A stretch of DNA of 64,000 bases from CALBPI01 sp963922335 (GTDB taxonomy: Bacteria; Pseudomonadota; Gammaproteobacteria; Steroidobacterales; Woeseiaceae): positions 62,001 through 126,000 of the forward strand of contig CAWUIB010000011.1 of assembly GCA_963922335.1 (NCBI GenBank). Reading direction: 5' to 3'. A program made the position numbers and the translations under genes. The notes below the pieces were generated by a model, which worked only from the letters and a program-made list of their open reading frames with translations, was not told the origin of the DNA and ran no database searches. Below are positions 52,640-61,742 of the stretch, one piece after another. Within the stretch, counting starts at the first letter, position 1; each line of letters starts with the position of its first letter.

Positions 52640-53631
52640 AAAGTGGAGCAGCCACCTGGGTGGCGACGCGCGGCGCCGGTGTAGCACTCGCACTTTTGGT
52701 GGCAGTTGTAGCAACGCTGGCACAGAAGGCTTTGGGCGGTGCGACCATGGTGTATGCACTGCTGCTTGGCATCGCCTTGCACGCTGCCGGCCGCACGCCG
52801 CGATTTGCACCGGGCGTCGAGTTTTGCGCCCGACAGGTCCTGCGTTTCGGTGTTGCATTGCTGGGCTTGAGAATCACGCTGGGTGATATCGCAGTCCTGG
52901 GATGGTCGGTCGCATTGATCGCCGTCGGGGCGGTGGTGTTGACACTGACAGGTGGCTACGCGATCGCCCGAGCATGTCGCCTGGCACCGCCATTTGCGAT
53001 GGTGACGGCGGGTGCCGTGGCGATTTGTGGCGCGAGTGCAGCGCTCGCCGTTGCCGCCGTGCTGCCGCAGGGGGAGACTGCCGAGCGACGCACGCTGCTC
53101 ACCATTGTGGGTGTCACCAGCTTGAGCACGGTCGCCATGGTGGCCTACCCCATCATCGCTGATCTGCTGCATTTCAACGATCAAACAGCCGGTGTTTTTC
53201 TTGGCGCGAGCATTCACGACGTGGCGCAGGTTGTTGGCGCCGGATACACAGTCTCGGACGCCGCTGGCGAAACCGCCACGCTGGTGAAGCTGATGCGGGT
53301 CGCGTGCCTGGTACCGGCCGTACTGGTGATTGCATGGTTGTTTCGGGACACCTCGATGGAGACTGGCAAGCCCCCCGGATTACCGACATTTCTAATCGGG
53401 TTTGTCGTTCTGATGTTGATTAACAGCAGCGGGCTCGTGCCCGATACGATCGTCGCACCGTTTGTGATGCTTGCTGGACAATTGCTGGTTCTGGCGGTCG
53501 CTGCACTAGGTCTCAAAACATCACTGCGCGGATTGGCAAGTCTGGGAGTGATGCCGCTGGCAGCGATGCTGGGTCAGACGCTTATGCTCGGTGTCGCGGT
53601 GGCAGGCGTGCTGCTATTGATCAGCGGGTAA
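52636..53631 (+). CDS. YeiH-type putative sulfate exporter family membrane protein (UPF0324)
   Basis: 331 residues with about 10 transmembrane helices. The PF03601 pattern is clear: VYALLLGIALHAAGR, FCARQVLRFGVALLGLRITLGD, AICGASAALAVAAVLP and GVFLGASIHDVAQVVGAGYTVSDAAGE, as in E. coli YeiH. The transport substrate is not firmly known. Translation coupled to udk; its end overlaps the convergent sensor-kinase gene by 18 bases. Confidence 0.9.
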   Translation: MKSGAATWVATRGAGVALALLVAVVATLAQKALGGATMVYALLLGIALHAAGRTPRFAPGVEFCARQVLRFGVALLGLRITLGDIAVLGWSVALIAVGAVVLTLTGGYAIARACRLAPPFAMVTAGAVAICGASAALAVAAVLPQGETAERRTLLTIVGVTSLSTVAMVAYPIIADLLHFNDQTAGVFLGASIHDVAQVVGAGYTVSDAAGETATLVKLMRVACLVPAVLVIAWLFRDTSMETGKPPGLPTFLIGFVVLMLINSSGLVPDTIVAPFVMLAGQLLVLAVAALGLKTSLRGLASLGVMPLAAMLGQTLMLGVAVAGVLLLISG

Positions 53632-54924
53632 CGTCAACCGAACGACTAATCCGCCTTCCGGATGGTTCTCCGCCGATACAGAACCGCCGTGTGCCTGCAT
53701 CGCGTGCGCTGTGAGCGCTAGCCCCAAGCCGTGGTGGTCCGCTTCAGTCGTGTGAAATGGTTCGAACAATCGGTCCAGTGCATCCGGCGGGACGCCTTTG
53801 CCGCGATCCCTGATCTCGATGACCAAGGTGTTGTCCTGTTGCGCGGTAGAGAGGTCGACGAGCGAACCGGCAGGTGCGTATCGCAGCGCATTCCGAAGTA
53901 CGTTTTCCATCGCGCTGGCGAGCAACCGAGGATCAGCCGTCACCGTGACGCCGGGTGTCGCGTGGCTGACATTGACCTTGATGCCTTTGGGCTCCGCCTC
54001 GAATCGCGCATCCGTCGCAATGTCGAAGCAGAGTGCTTCAACATCGATGACTTCGCGCTTGGCGGCTCCCCGATCTGCGGCGCGAATCAGCGTGAGTGCC
54101 TGTTCCGTGATCTGCTCAATCGCGGCTGACTCCTTGGCGATGCGAGCGAGTTGTTCGTCGACGCTCTGCGGCTGTCGGTCGGCGAGTTCCAGTGCGAGAT
54201 CAATGCGAGTCAGCGGCGAGCGCAACTCATGTGAGATGTGTCTCAGCAAGGCGTCGCGACGGTCGACCGCAGACTGAAGGGTGTCAGCCATTGCGTCGAA
54301 CTGGCGAGCAAGCGTGCCGATTTCATCCGAGCGATGCGCCAGTGCGCCTGCGCGCGCGTTGAGCTGACCGTTCGCCAATCGCTCGGCGACATCCGTCATG
54401 CCGCGAATCGGCGCCGTGAGGTAGCGCGATAGCAAAAGGCAGATGAGCGTGGTGACCGTCAGCGATAACAACAGAACGTTGCGGTGTACCCCGGGCATCG
54501 CGAGCAGTCCGAATGCGGGCGGTTTGGCGGGTCCTACCATGGCAAGATAGGGGGTACCGGTCGGATCGGTGACGGTGATTTCGCGGACTCGTCGCTGCAT
54601 TCTGGGGCTGCGCGATAACCGGCGCAGTCCCAGGCGAACTTCGGGCGGCAAACGCCGATTCAATATATCGATCTCATCGCGATCAACGAGGTAAATCGTT
54701 TGTCCTAGTGGCAGCACTTCCTGCTGGCGCAACCAACTCTTGAACGAGTCGGCACCGTTCACTTGTAGTGAAGTCTGTACGAGCTCACGAACCGTCTCCT
54801 GATCTAGCGCAGCCGCCTTCGCATCGCGTTCGGCAACGAACCGAAAGCTGACAAAGAAGACGATAGCGACCGTCGCGATCATCGCGAGTAGAAAGCCGCC
54901 AAGCACCCTCCAGAAGAGACTCAC
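53614..54924 (-). CDS. CpxA/EnvZ-type sensor histidine kinase
   Basis: 436 residues: an N-terminal TM, a short periplasmic loop (~140 residues), a second TM (~165-185), HAMP (~190-240), HisKA with HISHELRSPLTRIDLALEL (phospho-His232), and HATPase_c (N-box MENVLRNALRYA, G1 RDRGKGVP, F-box RLFEPFH, G2 HHGLGLALTAHAM). All kinase motifs are intact. The H-box and HAMP pattern resemble CpxA. Stop of the response-regulator gene overlaps the start by four bases, so the pair is co-translated. Ligand is unknown. Confidence 0.92.
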   Translation of the reverse strand: MSLFWRVLGGFLLAMIATVAIVFFVSFRFVAERDAKAAALDQETVRELVQTSLQVNGADSFKSWLRQQEVLPLGQTIYLVDRDEIDILNRRLPPEVRLGLRRLSRSPRMQRRVREITVTDPTGTPYLAMVGPAKPPAFGLLAMPGVHRNVLLLSLTVTTLICLLLSRYLTAPIRGMTDVAERLANGQLNARAGALAHRSDEIGTLARQFDAMADTLQSAVDRRDALLRHISHELRSPLTRIDLALELADRQPQSVDEQLARIAKESAAIEQITEQALTLIRAADRGAAKREVIDVEALCFDIATDARFEAEPKGIKVNVSHATPGVTVTADPRLLASAMENVLRNALRYAPAGSLVDLSTAQQDNTLVIEIRDRGKGVPPDALDRLFEPFHTTEADHHGLGLALTAHAMQAHGGSVSAENHPEGGLVVRLTLPADQ

Positions 54925-55613
54925 TCGGCGCCCTCTCTTTTGCGTAGTCGGTAGCCATTACCCCGAACGCTGAGTATTGCGAGACCTGAGGGTGTCGCGT
55001 CCAGCTTCTGACGCAGATTGCTTACATGCGTATCGAGCGATCGGTCATTGGGGTTGTAGTTGCGCCCGAGTGCGCTCTGCGAGAGCCGATCGCGGGACGC
55101 GACCTCTGGCGCAACCTGAACCAGTTGGGCAAGCACGCGAAACTCGGTTTCCGTCAATTGCAAAATCGACTCGTCGAGGTAGGCAACGCCAGCGGCAAGA
55201 TCGACCCGTAGCGACTCGTAAGTATCTTGCATCGGTGCCTGTGTCGGGGCGGTGCGCTTCAAAACCGCTTGAATGCGCAGCAGGAGCTCACGCGGGTTGA
55301 ACGGTTTTGGCAAGTAATCATCCGCGCCGCGCGCGAGACCGTCGATTCGATCATCGGGTTCGCCGCGTGCCGTAAGCATGATGATGGGCACGGCACTGAT
55401 CGAACGGATTCGCTCGAGCACCTTGAAACCATTCATTCCCGGGAGTGTCACATCCAATAGCACAAGGTCCGGGAGACTCGCGGAGATTTGGCGCAAACCA
55501 GACTCACCGGATTGCGCACACGTCACCGTGTACTGCTCGAGTCGCAGCAACTCGGAGAGCATGCCGGCGAGTTGCTGGTCGTCGTCGATAACGAGAATGT
55601 GATTGGCGGCCAT
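54921..55613 (-). CDS. OmpR/CpxR-family response regulator
   Basis: 230 residues. Receiver domain with DDDQQLAGM acidic pocket, phospho-Asp in LVLLDVTLPG (~residue 52), LTARG and LPKPFNPRE; DNA-binding winged helix with LTETEFRVLAQLVQ, ASRDRLSQSALGRNYNP and DTHVSNLRQKLD. This is the CpxR/OmpR arrangement. It is the first gene of the two-component operon. A TGACAGT-N5-ACTGTCA repeat lies 31 bases upstream. Confidence 0.94.
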   Translation of the reverse strand: MAANHILVIDDDQQLAGMLSELLRLEQYTVTCAQSGESGLRQISASLPDLVLLDVTLPGMNGFKVLERIRSISAVPIIMLTARGEPDDRIDGLARGADDYLPKPFNPRELLLRIQAVLKRTAPTQAPMQDTYESLRVDLAAGVAYLDESILQLTETEFRVLAQLVQVAPEVASRDRLSQSALGRNYNPNDRSLDTHVSNLRQKLDATPSGLAILSVRGNGYRLRKREGAE

Positions 55614-55643
55614 GGCGATGAGTATGCCGCCTCTGTGTGCTGC

Positions 55644-55662
55644 TGACAGTCAAGAACTGTCA
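55644..55662 (+). promoter_or_regulatory. Inverted repeat upstream of the response-regulator gene
   Basis: TGACAGT-CAAGA-ACTGTCA is a perfect 7-bp inverted repeat in the 165-base region between the regulator gene (minus, start 55613) and the TPR gene (plus, start 55779). It may be an operator; CpxR itself normally binds direct repeats, so another factor is possible. Confidence 0.35.
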
Positions 55663-55778
55663 ATGAGAATGGGTGGCAGGGGAGAACAGAGAATCAATCA
55701 CTTGTAGAGACCCGCCGTGGCACGTATTTTTAGAATGTCGGGTGGGCATGCTGCCTACCGCATCACGGATTTCCTTGA

Positions 55779-58133
55779 ATGACTACACAGCGCGGTTTCT
55801 TTGCCGAGTTACTCCACCGTCGTGTCCCGCAGATTCTCGGGCTCTACATTGGTGGTGTTTGGGTAGCCATCGAGATCGGTGGTTGGCTCGGAGAGCAGTT
55901 TACGATTCCAGAACGCTTGCCCGCGTACCTGTTCGTTTTCCTGGTGTTGTTGGTGCCGTCCGTTGCTCTGATCGCGTGGGGGCATGGCGCACCAGGCAAA
56001 GACCGGACGACAAAGTTTGAAATGGTGTTCGTCCCGCTGAATGTGGTCATCGCGTTAGCGGCTGTGTTCGCGGTACCACCGCAAGCGCCTGAGCAGGACA
56101 TCGAATTTGTCGCGCAACCTGCCGCTGCTGAGGCCAAAGACCCGCAAGCGCAGTCAGTACGAGTGCTCGCTTTTTCATTCCGTAACGAAACCGCCGAAGA
56201 CCCGGACTGGCTCGGGTACGCCTTTTCGGTGTTGCTCAGCGAGGACATGATTCGTGCCAGCAACTCCTTCCGCGTCTATTCCGTTGTCGAGTCGCCCGAC
56301 CGAGTGGAGTTCCTAAAGCGCCGCGGGTTCGACCGTGCGATCCGTGAACCGACTTCCATTCAAGCGGAAATGGCGACACGCACTGGCTTTGAGTATTTTG
56401 TTTCTGGTGCGGTACGTGACACTGAGACACCGGGACGTTTGAGCGTCAGCTACTCGCTGATGCAAACCAGCGATAATGAAGTGGTGATCTCGGGTAGCAC
56501 GGAGTTCGATCGTGATGATCTGTTGGCGGGCGCCGACGCTATTTCTGCCGAGATTCAGGAAGTGCTGGTCGAGATGATCGGGGCAGACGTCGCCAAGCGG
56601 CGCGATACCTTGTTGACCGAGTCACTCACCGAGTCGACCGAGGCATTTGGGCTTTACGTGAACGCGATCGCCGCGAGCACACTGGATAACGACCGGGAGC
56701 AGGCTGAAGTGCTGCTAGGGCAAGCGATCGAGTTGGATCCTGCGTTCGCAGAAGCACGCGCCAACCGCGCCCGGTTGTATTATCTGTCGGGTCGCAATCA
56801 GGACGCGCTTGCAGAGATCGACGAGACTTTCCGCTTTGATTACCGTCTGTCCAAGTCCTCGCAGTTCATGATGCAGATCAACCGCGGGGTTATCGAGCGT
56901 AACCCGCTGCGTTCTATCGATGTCGCGAAAACCTGGGTCACGGTCCAACCGAACAACGAAGCGGCCCACGCCATGCTCGCACAGATGCTGCAGGTAAACT
57001 CTATCGATCTCGAGCTGGCACTCGAATCGTGGGATCGAGTACGGCAGATCAACCCAAATGCGTTGAACTCATTGCTTGAGTCTGCCCAAATCCAGCGCCA
57101 AAGAGGCCTCCTGGATTCCGCGATCGAGTACATCGAGACGTACCTTGAGTCGGAGCCGGACAGCTTGTCAGCGCGCCTGTCTCTGGCGCAGGCACAGCTG
57201 GACCAGGGAGATTTTGACAATGCCTTTGCTGAGTTCGAACGCGCCAGTTACTTGGACAATCAGTCCATCAGTGCGTCTCTGGGTGTAATCCGGACACTGT
57301 CACAGCGTGGCGATTACGCGCAGGCCGAAGATCGACTGAGCCGGTTACAGCAGAGAAAGCTGACCGATCAGCAGTTGCTTGAAGCAGCCACTAGCGCAAG
57401 CTCCTTGTACCGGCTGAAAGGTCAGTACTCAAAAGCTATCGCAGAAATGGAGGCGGTCGACGAGGTCGCCCAACGATTGATGAATCCGCTGATTTATCTG
57501 CTGCAGGTCAAAGCGCCGTTTGTTGCCATGAGCAGCTACGCCTCGTCGGATGTGGAGAGCGTCATCGCCGAACTGGACGCTTTGCGTGAGCAAGCGCAGC
57601 CGCCATGGGATTCTTTCCTGTATTGGTATGACATGACGCCCTATGGTTTGTATGACTTCGCTGACGAATACATCGCGTCAAAGGAGAAGGCAGCCCCGGT
57701 ACTTCGCAACAGTCCGAACGCGAACTTCCAGATGATGATGTTGGCAGCTGACGCTCAGGAGTCGTTATACAAGAATGATAATGAGCGCGCGCTAGAGTTA
57801 ACGAATCGCGCCATCGAGCTCACCGGGGAGTCGCTGCTCAATGTGATTGCGGCGGACGAATTGACCAACATTCTCGCGGGCATGTACGACGTCTTACGCA
57901 AAGCGGGAGAGCCAGAGCGTGCTATCGAGGGCTTGTTGCCGTTGATCGATAAGTTTCCAGGGCATGCACTTGCGCATCTGAGATTGGCGCAGGCCTACGA
58001 AGCGGCCGGCGACACGACCAAGTCGATTGATGCTCTCGAGGAAGCGTTGATGATTTGGCAGGATGCTGACGAAACTTTTGTCTACCTGCTGGAGGCTAAA
58101 GCCCTGCAAGAGCGGTTAGGGTCAGACGTCTGA
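55779..58133 (+). CDS. TPR membrane protein with TolB/FlgO-like N-terminal domain
   Basis: 784 residues. Two N-terminal transmembrane segments (VPQILGLYIGGVWVAIEIGG and LPAYLFVFLVLLVPSVALIAWG) and a third (~85-105) are followed by a TolB-N/FlgO-like domain (VRVLAFSFRNETAEDPDWLGYAF to the first ~110 residues after it) and about 14 TPR-like repeats (e.g. AEVLLGQAIELDPAFAEARAN, AIEYIETYLESEPDSLSARL). This layout is like the sensor halves of adenylate-cyclase-TPR proteins, but no catalytic domain is present. Likely a periplasmic/membrane scaffold. The 3' end overlaps the convergent ABC gene by 12 bases. Confidence 0.85.
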   Translation: MTTQRGFFAELLHRRVPQILGLYIGGVWVAIEIGGWLGEQFTIPERLPAYLFVFLVLLVPSVALIAWGHGAPGKDRTTKFEMVFVPLNVVIALAAVFAVPPQAPEQDIEFVAQPAAAEAKDPQAQSVRVLAFSFRNETAEDPDWLGYAFSVLLSEDMIRASNSFRVYSVVESPDRVEFLKRRGFDRAIREPTSIQAEMATRTGFEYFVSGAVRDTETPGRLSVSYSLMQTSDNEVVISGSTEFDRDDLLAGADAISAEIQEVLVEMIGADVAKRRDTLLTESLTESTEAFGLYVNAIAASTLDNDREQAEVLLGQAIELDPAFAEARANRARLYYLSGRNQDALAEIDETFRFDYRLSKSSQFMMQINRGVIERNPLRSIDVAKTWVTVQPNNEAAHAMLAQMLQVNSIDLELALESWDRVRQINPNALNSLLESAQIQRQRGLLDSAIEYIETYLESEPDSLSARLSLAQAQLDQGDFDNAFAEFERASYLDNQSISASLGVIRTLSQRGDYAQAEDRLSRLQQRKLTDQQLLEAATSASSLYRLKGQYSKAIAEMEAVDEVAQRLMNPLIYLLQVKAPFVAMSSYASSDVESVIAELDALREQAQPPWDSFLYWYDMTPYGLYDFADEYIASKEKAAPVLRNSPNANFQMMMLAADAQESLYKNDNERALELTNRAIELTGESLLNVIAADELTNILAGMYDVLRKAGEPERAIEGLLPLIDKFPGHALAHLRLAQAYEAAGDTTKSIDALEEALMIWQDADETFVYLLEAKALQERLGSDV

Positions 58134-59918
58134 GCCAGCCGCCATGCCGGTTTGGACCTGCCACAGTTGGGCGTAGATCCCACCGGCCTTGAACAACGCT
58201 TCGTGCGTGCCTGCCTCAGTGATGCGGCCCTGGTCAATGACGTAGATTTGATCCGCGTTCACCACGGTGGATAGTCTGTGCGCAATGACGATGCTGGTGC
58301 GGGTTCTGGAGAGACGCGCCAGTGAACGCTGGATTGCCGCCTCGGTCTCATTGTCCACCGCAGACGTCGCCTCATCGAGGATGAGTATGGGTGGGTCTTT
58401 GAGTAAAGCCCGTGCGATGGAGAGTCGCTGACGTTGGCCTCCCGAGAGTTTCTGACCCTGCTCACCGACCAAGGTGTCGAGACCTTCGGGTAGCTTGTCG
58501 ATGAATTCGCGAGCTTCGGCCGCATCGATGGCAGCGATCACCTCCTCATCCGATGCGTCCAAGCGTCCGTAAGCGATGTTCTCCCGCACAGTGCCATGGA
58601 ACAAAAAGACATCCTGGCTGACCAGACCAATCTGACCTCGGAGGCTCGCGAGTGTGCTCTCCGCGATATCCTGGCCACCGATGCTGATGCTGCCGGATTG
58701 CGGCAGGTAGAACCGCAGCAAAAGCTTGATGATCGTGCTCTTTCCCGAACCCGTCTGTCCGACCAGCGCAACGGTCTGACCCGACTGGATGTTCAGTGCG
58801 ATGTCCTTTAATACCGGCACGTCGTCTCTATAGGCGAAGTTGACGTTCTCAAAGCGAATATCGCCGCGCGGGTCGGACAGCGCTTTGGCGGTCTCGCTAT
58901 CGCGGATCCTGACCGGCACCTCGAGCAGGTCAAGAATGCGTCGCGTCGATGCCATCGCACGTTCGTAGAGATCGACCGTGTTGGCAAGATCGGTGAGCGG
59001 CCAGAGCAGGCGCTGCGTCAAGAACACCAGCACGCCATAGGCGCCAACATTCATCTCCCCGTTCAGTACCTTGTAACCGCCGAACAGGAACGTTGCGACG
59101 AAGCCCGCCAGGATCGCCATCCGGATCACCGGGATGAACGCAGAGCTCACCGCGATAGCTTTCCGATTGGCGCGTACGTATTCGCGCGATGCTTTATCCA
59201 TCCGTTCAACTTCGAGCTTCTCGGTCGCGAAACTCTTGATGGTCATGATCGCCGAGATGTTCGCGGCCAGTCGGCTGGAGAGGTGTCCAACGCGGTCGCG
59301 GACGCCGGCATAAAGCGGTTGGGCGCGACGCTGGAAGTAGAAAGCACCGATCACGATGACCGGGATCGGTGTAAACGCGATTAACGCGATGCTCGGCGAA
59401 ACGAGAAAAAACACCCCGCCGACAGAGATCAGCGTCGTGGCCACCTGGATGAGCGAGTTGGCGCCAGTGTCCAGGAAGCGCTCCAGTTGGTTGACGTCGT
59501 CATTCAGGATGGCGACGACGTTGCCTGCGCGTGTTTGCTCGAACCACGACAAATCCAGCTGCTGCGTATGCTCGTAGGTGTCCATCCTGAGGCGGTGTTG
59601 CAAGTCCTGCGCGAGGTTGCGCCACCCCACGAGGAGCAGGTATTCGAACACCGACTCCCCGACCCAGATCAACAGCGTCAGCAGAGCCAGAAGTAACATC
59701 TGATCGCGCGGCGCCGTAATGCCCAGCTCGGCGACGAATGAGTCCTGCTGACGGACAACCACATCGATGGCGATGCCGATCAGGATCTCCGGCATCACGT
59801 CAAACAGCTTGTTCATCACAGAGCAGAAACTGGCGAACCAGATCCGGCCTCTGAACGGCGTTGCATATCGAAGCAGGCGACGGAGTGCGGTAAAGGAAGT
59901 TTGGGATGAGACGCTCAC
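58122..59918 (-). CDS. ABC exporter, ATPase-permease fusion (MsbA-like)
   Basis: 598 residues: a six-TM type-IV exporter domain (~15-320) with coupling helices and an NBD with Walker A GQTGSGKST, Q-loop VSQDVFLF, signature LSGGQRQR, Walker B ILILDEATS and switch IAHRLSTV. As a half-transporter it should act as a homodimer. Resembles lipid A/multidrug exporters (MsbA, LmrA) in architecture; substrate unknown. Divergent from the aminotransferase gene (107 bases apart). Confidence 0.93.
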   Translation of the reverse strand: MSVSSQTSFTALRRLLRYATPFRGRIWFASFCSVMNKLFDVMPEILIGIAIDVVVRQQDSFVAELGITAPRDQMLLLALLTLLIWVGESVFEYLLLVGWRNLAQDLQHRLRMDTYEHTQQLDLSWFEQTRAGNVVAILNDDVNQLERFLDTGANSLIQVATTLISVGGVFFLVSPSIALIAFTPIPVIVIGAFYFQRRAQPLYAGVRDRVGHLSSRLAANISAIMTIKSFATEKLEVERMDKASREYVRANRKAIAVSSAFIPVIRMAILAGFVATFLFGGYKVLNGEMNVGAYGVLVFLTQRLLWPLTDLANTVDLYERAMASTRRILDLLEVPVRIRDSETAKALSDPRGDIRFENVNFAYRDDVPVLKDIALNIQSGQTVALVGQTGSGKSTIIKLLLRFYLPQSGSISIGGQDIAESTLASLRGQIGLVSQDVFLFHGTVRENIAYGRLDASDEEVIAAIDAAEAREFIDKLPEGLDTLVGEQGQKLSGGQRQRLSIARALLKDPPILILDEATSAVDNETEAAIQRSLARLSRTRTSIVIAHRLSTVVNADQIYVIDQGRITEAGTHEALFKAGGIYAQLWQVQTGMAAGSDV

Positions 59919-60025
59919 GCGAGGCAGTGTATCAGCGTCTGCTGGCGAAACCTTCGATCGGCGCCTTGAGTGCCTGGAGACCTGCGGTTATTCTGGCGCA
60001 CCGGCGCGTCAGGATAGAGTCCAGC

Positions 60026-61015
60026 ATGAGTGTTTTTGGCACCGAATTTTGCGAGCAGTATGCGCTTGCACACTACGACGGTGAGTCCTGGCAGGGCGGC
60101 GATCTGATCCCATTAGAGCCGCTTGCATTGCATCCGGCGGCCCACGTATTTCATTACGCGAGCACCTGCTTCGAGGGGTTTAAGGCCTACCGGTGGGGCG
60201 ACGGTTCCGTGCACGTATTTCGCCTGGATGATCACGTTGCTCGGATGCAAAAAAGCGCAGCCTCGCTGATGTTGCCAATACCGGACGCCGATTTGCTGCG
60301 GGATATGGTGTTGCGAATCGTCGATGCGAGCCGGGACCAGATTCCAGAGTTGCCTGGTGCGCTGTATTTGCGTCCTACATTAATAGGTACGCTACCCAAC
60401 ATTGGGGCGGCTGCGTCGCCGAGTACAGAGGCAAAGCTCTTCGTATTGGCTTCGCCGGTCGGCGATTACTTCGCCGGCGGTATGCGTCCGCTCAAGATTC
60501 TGATCGACGATGAGAATGCGCGCTCCACGCGACAGCTCGGCAGCACAAAAACTGGCGGTAACTATGCCGCAGCGCTGGGTCCAACACTGGCGGCCAAAGC
60601 GAAGTACGGCGTCGATCAGGTGCTGTTTTGCCCTAGCTCGGATGTGCAGGAGACGGGCGCCGCTAATTTCATTCTGATCGGTGAAGACCGCGTGCAAACC
60701 AAGCCGCTGGACTCGTCTTTCCTGCACGGCATCACGCGCGCATCGATCCTTCAGCTCGCAGAGGATCTCGGTTTCGATGTTGTGCTCGAGGATTTCACTG
60801 TGGCCGCGCTTATCGACGCGCTCGCCACCCATGACGCCGCACTTTCAGGCACCGCAGCGAGTCTCACACCGATTGGCACGATGATTTACCGGGACAAGGA
60901 GTACCCCGTGAACCCCGGCAGTGAGTATGCGAACACACTCAAGCTGCGCGCCGCGCTCTCAGCAGTGCATAGCGGAGAGCGCGACGACCAACACGGTTGG
61001 TTGACCCGCGTTTAA
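60026..61015 (+). CDS. ilvE: Branched-chain amino acid aminotransferase
   Basis: 329 residues from ATG 60026 (MSVFGTEFCEQYALAHYDG); an upstream in-frame ATG at 59906 lies near the divergent gene and lacks a ribosome site. Class IV aminotransferase signatures: YASTCFEGFKAYR, LYLRPTLIGTLPNIG, and the PLP Lys175 in STKTGGNYAAAL, then SSDVQETGAANFILI and GITRASILQLA. This closely follows the BCAT-type (human/fungal-like) KxGGNY active site. It interconverts Val/Leu/Ile with 2-oxo acids using glutamate. Convergent with azoR by four bases. Confidence 0.93.
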   Translation: MSVFGTEFCEQYALAHYDGESWQGGDLIPLEPLALHPAAHVFHYASTCFEGFKAYRWGDGSVHVFRLDDHVARMQKSAASLMLPIPDADLLRDMVLRIVDASRDQIPELPGALYLRPTLIGTLPNIGAAASPSTEAKLFVLASPVGDYFAGGMRPLKILIDDENARSTRQLGSTKTGGNYAAALGPTLAAKAKYGVDQVLFCPSSDVQETGAANFILIGEDRVQTKPLDSSFLHGITRASILQLAEDLGFDVVLEDFTVAALIDALATHDAALSGTAASLTPIGTMIYRDKEYPVNPGSEYANTLKLRAALSAVHSGERDDQHGWLTRV

Positions 61016-61641
61016 GCAGCCTGGGTGGCCGAATCAGCCACTAGTGCTTCAGCGATCCTGGCCAGCTCATCACCGGCCGCAGCCAGGCTGACGTCGGCAG
61101 CGAAGTTCAGTCGATCCGCGGCCACAGTCGTGATGTCGGTGATGCCGAGGAAACTCAGGAATTGCCGGACATGCGGCGTTGCGAAGTCGGCCGCGGAGTC
61201 CACGGGAACGCCGCCAGACGTGACGACGATAACCGCGCGCTTGCCCGTTAGCAGACCCTCGGGCCCGTTCTCCGTATAGCGAAACGTCCGTCCCGCGCGA
61301 GCGACCTGATCGAACCACGCCTTCAATGACGCGGGAACGCCAAAGTTGTAGAGCGGCACACCCACGACGACAACGTCGGCGGCTTCGAGCTCTTGAAGCA
61401 GCACATCGGAAAAGGCGAGTGCGGAGCGATCTTCGTGACTGCGCTGGTCTTCGGGCGTGAACGTCGCGCTCACCCAGCTTTCGTCGATCAGTGGGACGCC
61501 TTTGGCAACGTCGCGTTCGGTGACTTCGGTCTGTGCGTGCGCGGAAACCTGTTCAATGAAGCGATTCGTCAGTTCACGTGACTGCGATGCTGACGATCTG
61601 GCGCTGCTCTGGACGTTTAGAATGTTGATAGCGGTGGACAT
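61012..61641 (-). CDS. azoR: FMN-dependent NADH-azoreductase
   Basis: 209 residues from ATG 61641 (MSTAINILNVQSSARS), which follows GGAGTGAG; the earlier ATG 61677 lies in the operator region. Flavodoxin-like fold of AzoR: SSARSSASQSRELTNRF for FMN phosphate, VGVPLYNFGVPASLKAWFDQVARAGRTFRYTENGPEGL (split here by FMN-stacking region), and VVTSGGVPVDS. It reduces quinones and azo compounds with NADH, giving protection against thiol stress. Divergent from a LysR-type regulator that probably controls it. Confidence 0.92.
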   Translation of the reverse strand: MSTAINILNVQSSARSSASQSRELTNRFIEQVSAHAQTEVTERDVAKGVPLIDESWVSATFTPEDQRSHEDRSALAFSDVLLQELEAADVVVVGVPLYNFGVPASLKAWFDQVARAGRTFRYTENGPEGLLTGKRAVIVVTSGGVPVDSAADFATPHVRQFLSFLGITDITTVAADRLNFAADVSLAAAGDELARIAEALVADSATQAA

Positions 61642-61719
61642 AGGACTCACTCCATACATGACTTTGGAGCTAAGCATGTACGTTCCAATTTAGGAGATAA
61701 ACACTACAAAAAATAAATA

Positions 61720-61742
61720 ATTGTTGCCAAAATAAGAACAAT
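61720..61742 (+). promoter_or_regulatory. LysR-type operator (ATTGTT-N11-AACAAT)
   Basis: ATTGTT and AACAAT are perfect 6-bp inverted repeats around an 11-base spacer, the classic T-N11-A LysR box. The 3' arm reaches into the regulator's own ATG (61741), fitting autorepression; the site is also about 80 bases upstream of azoR. Confidence 0.6.
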
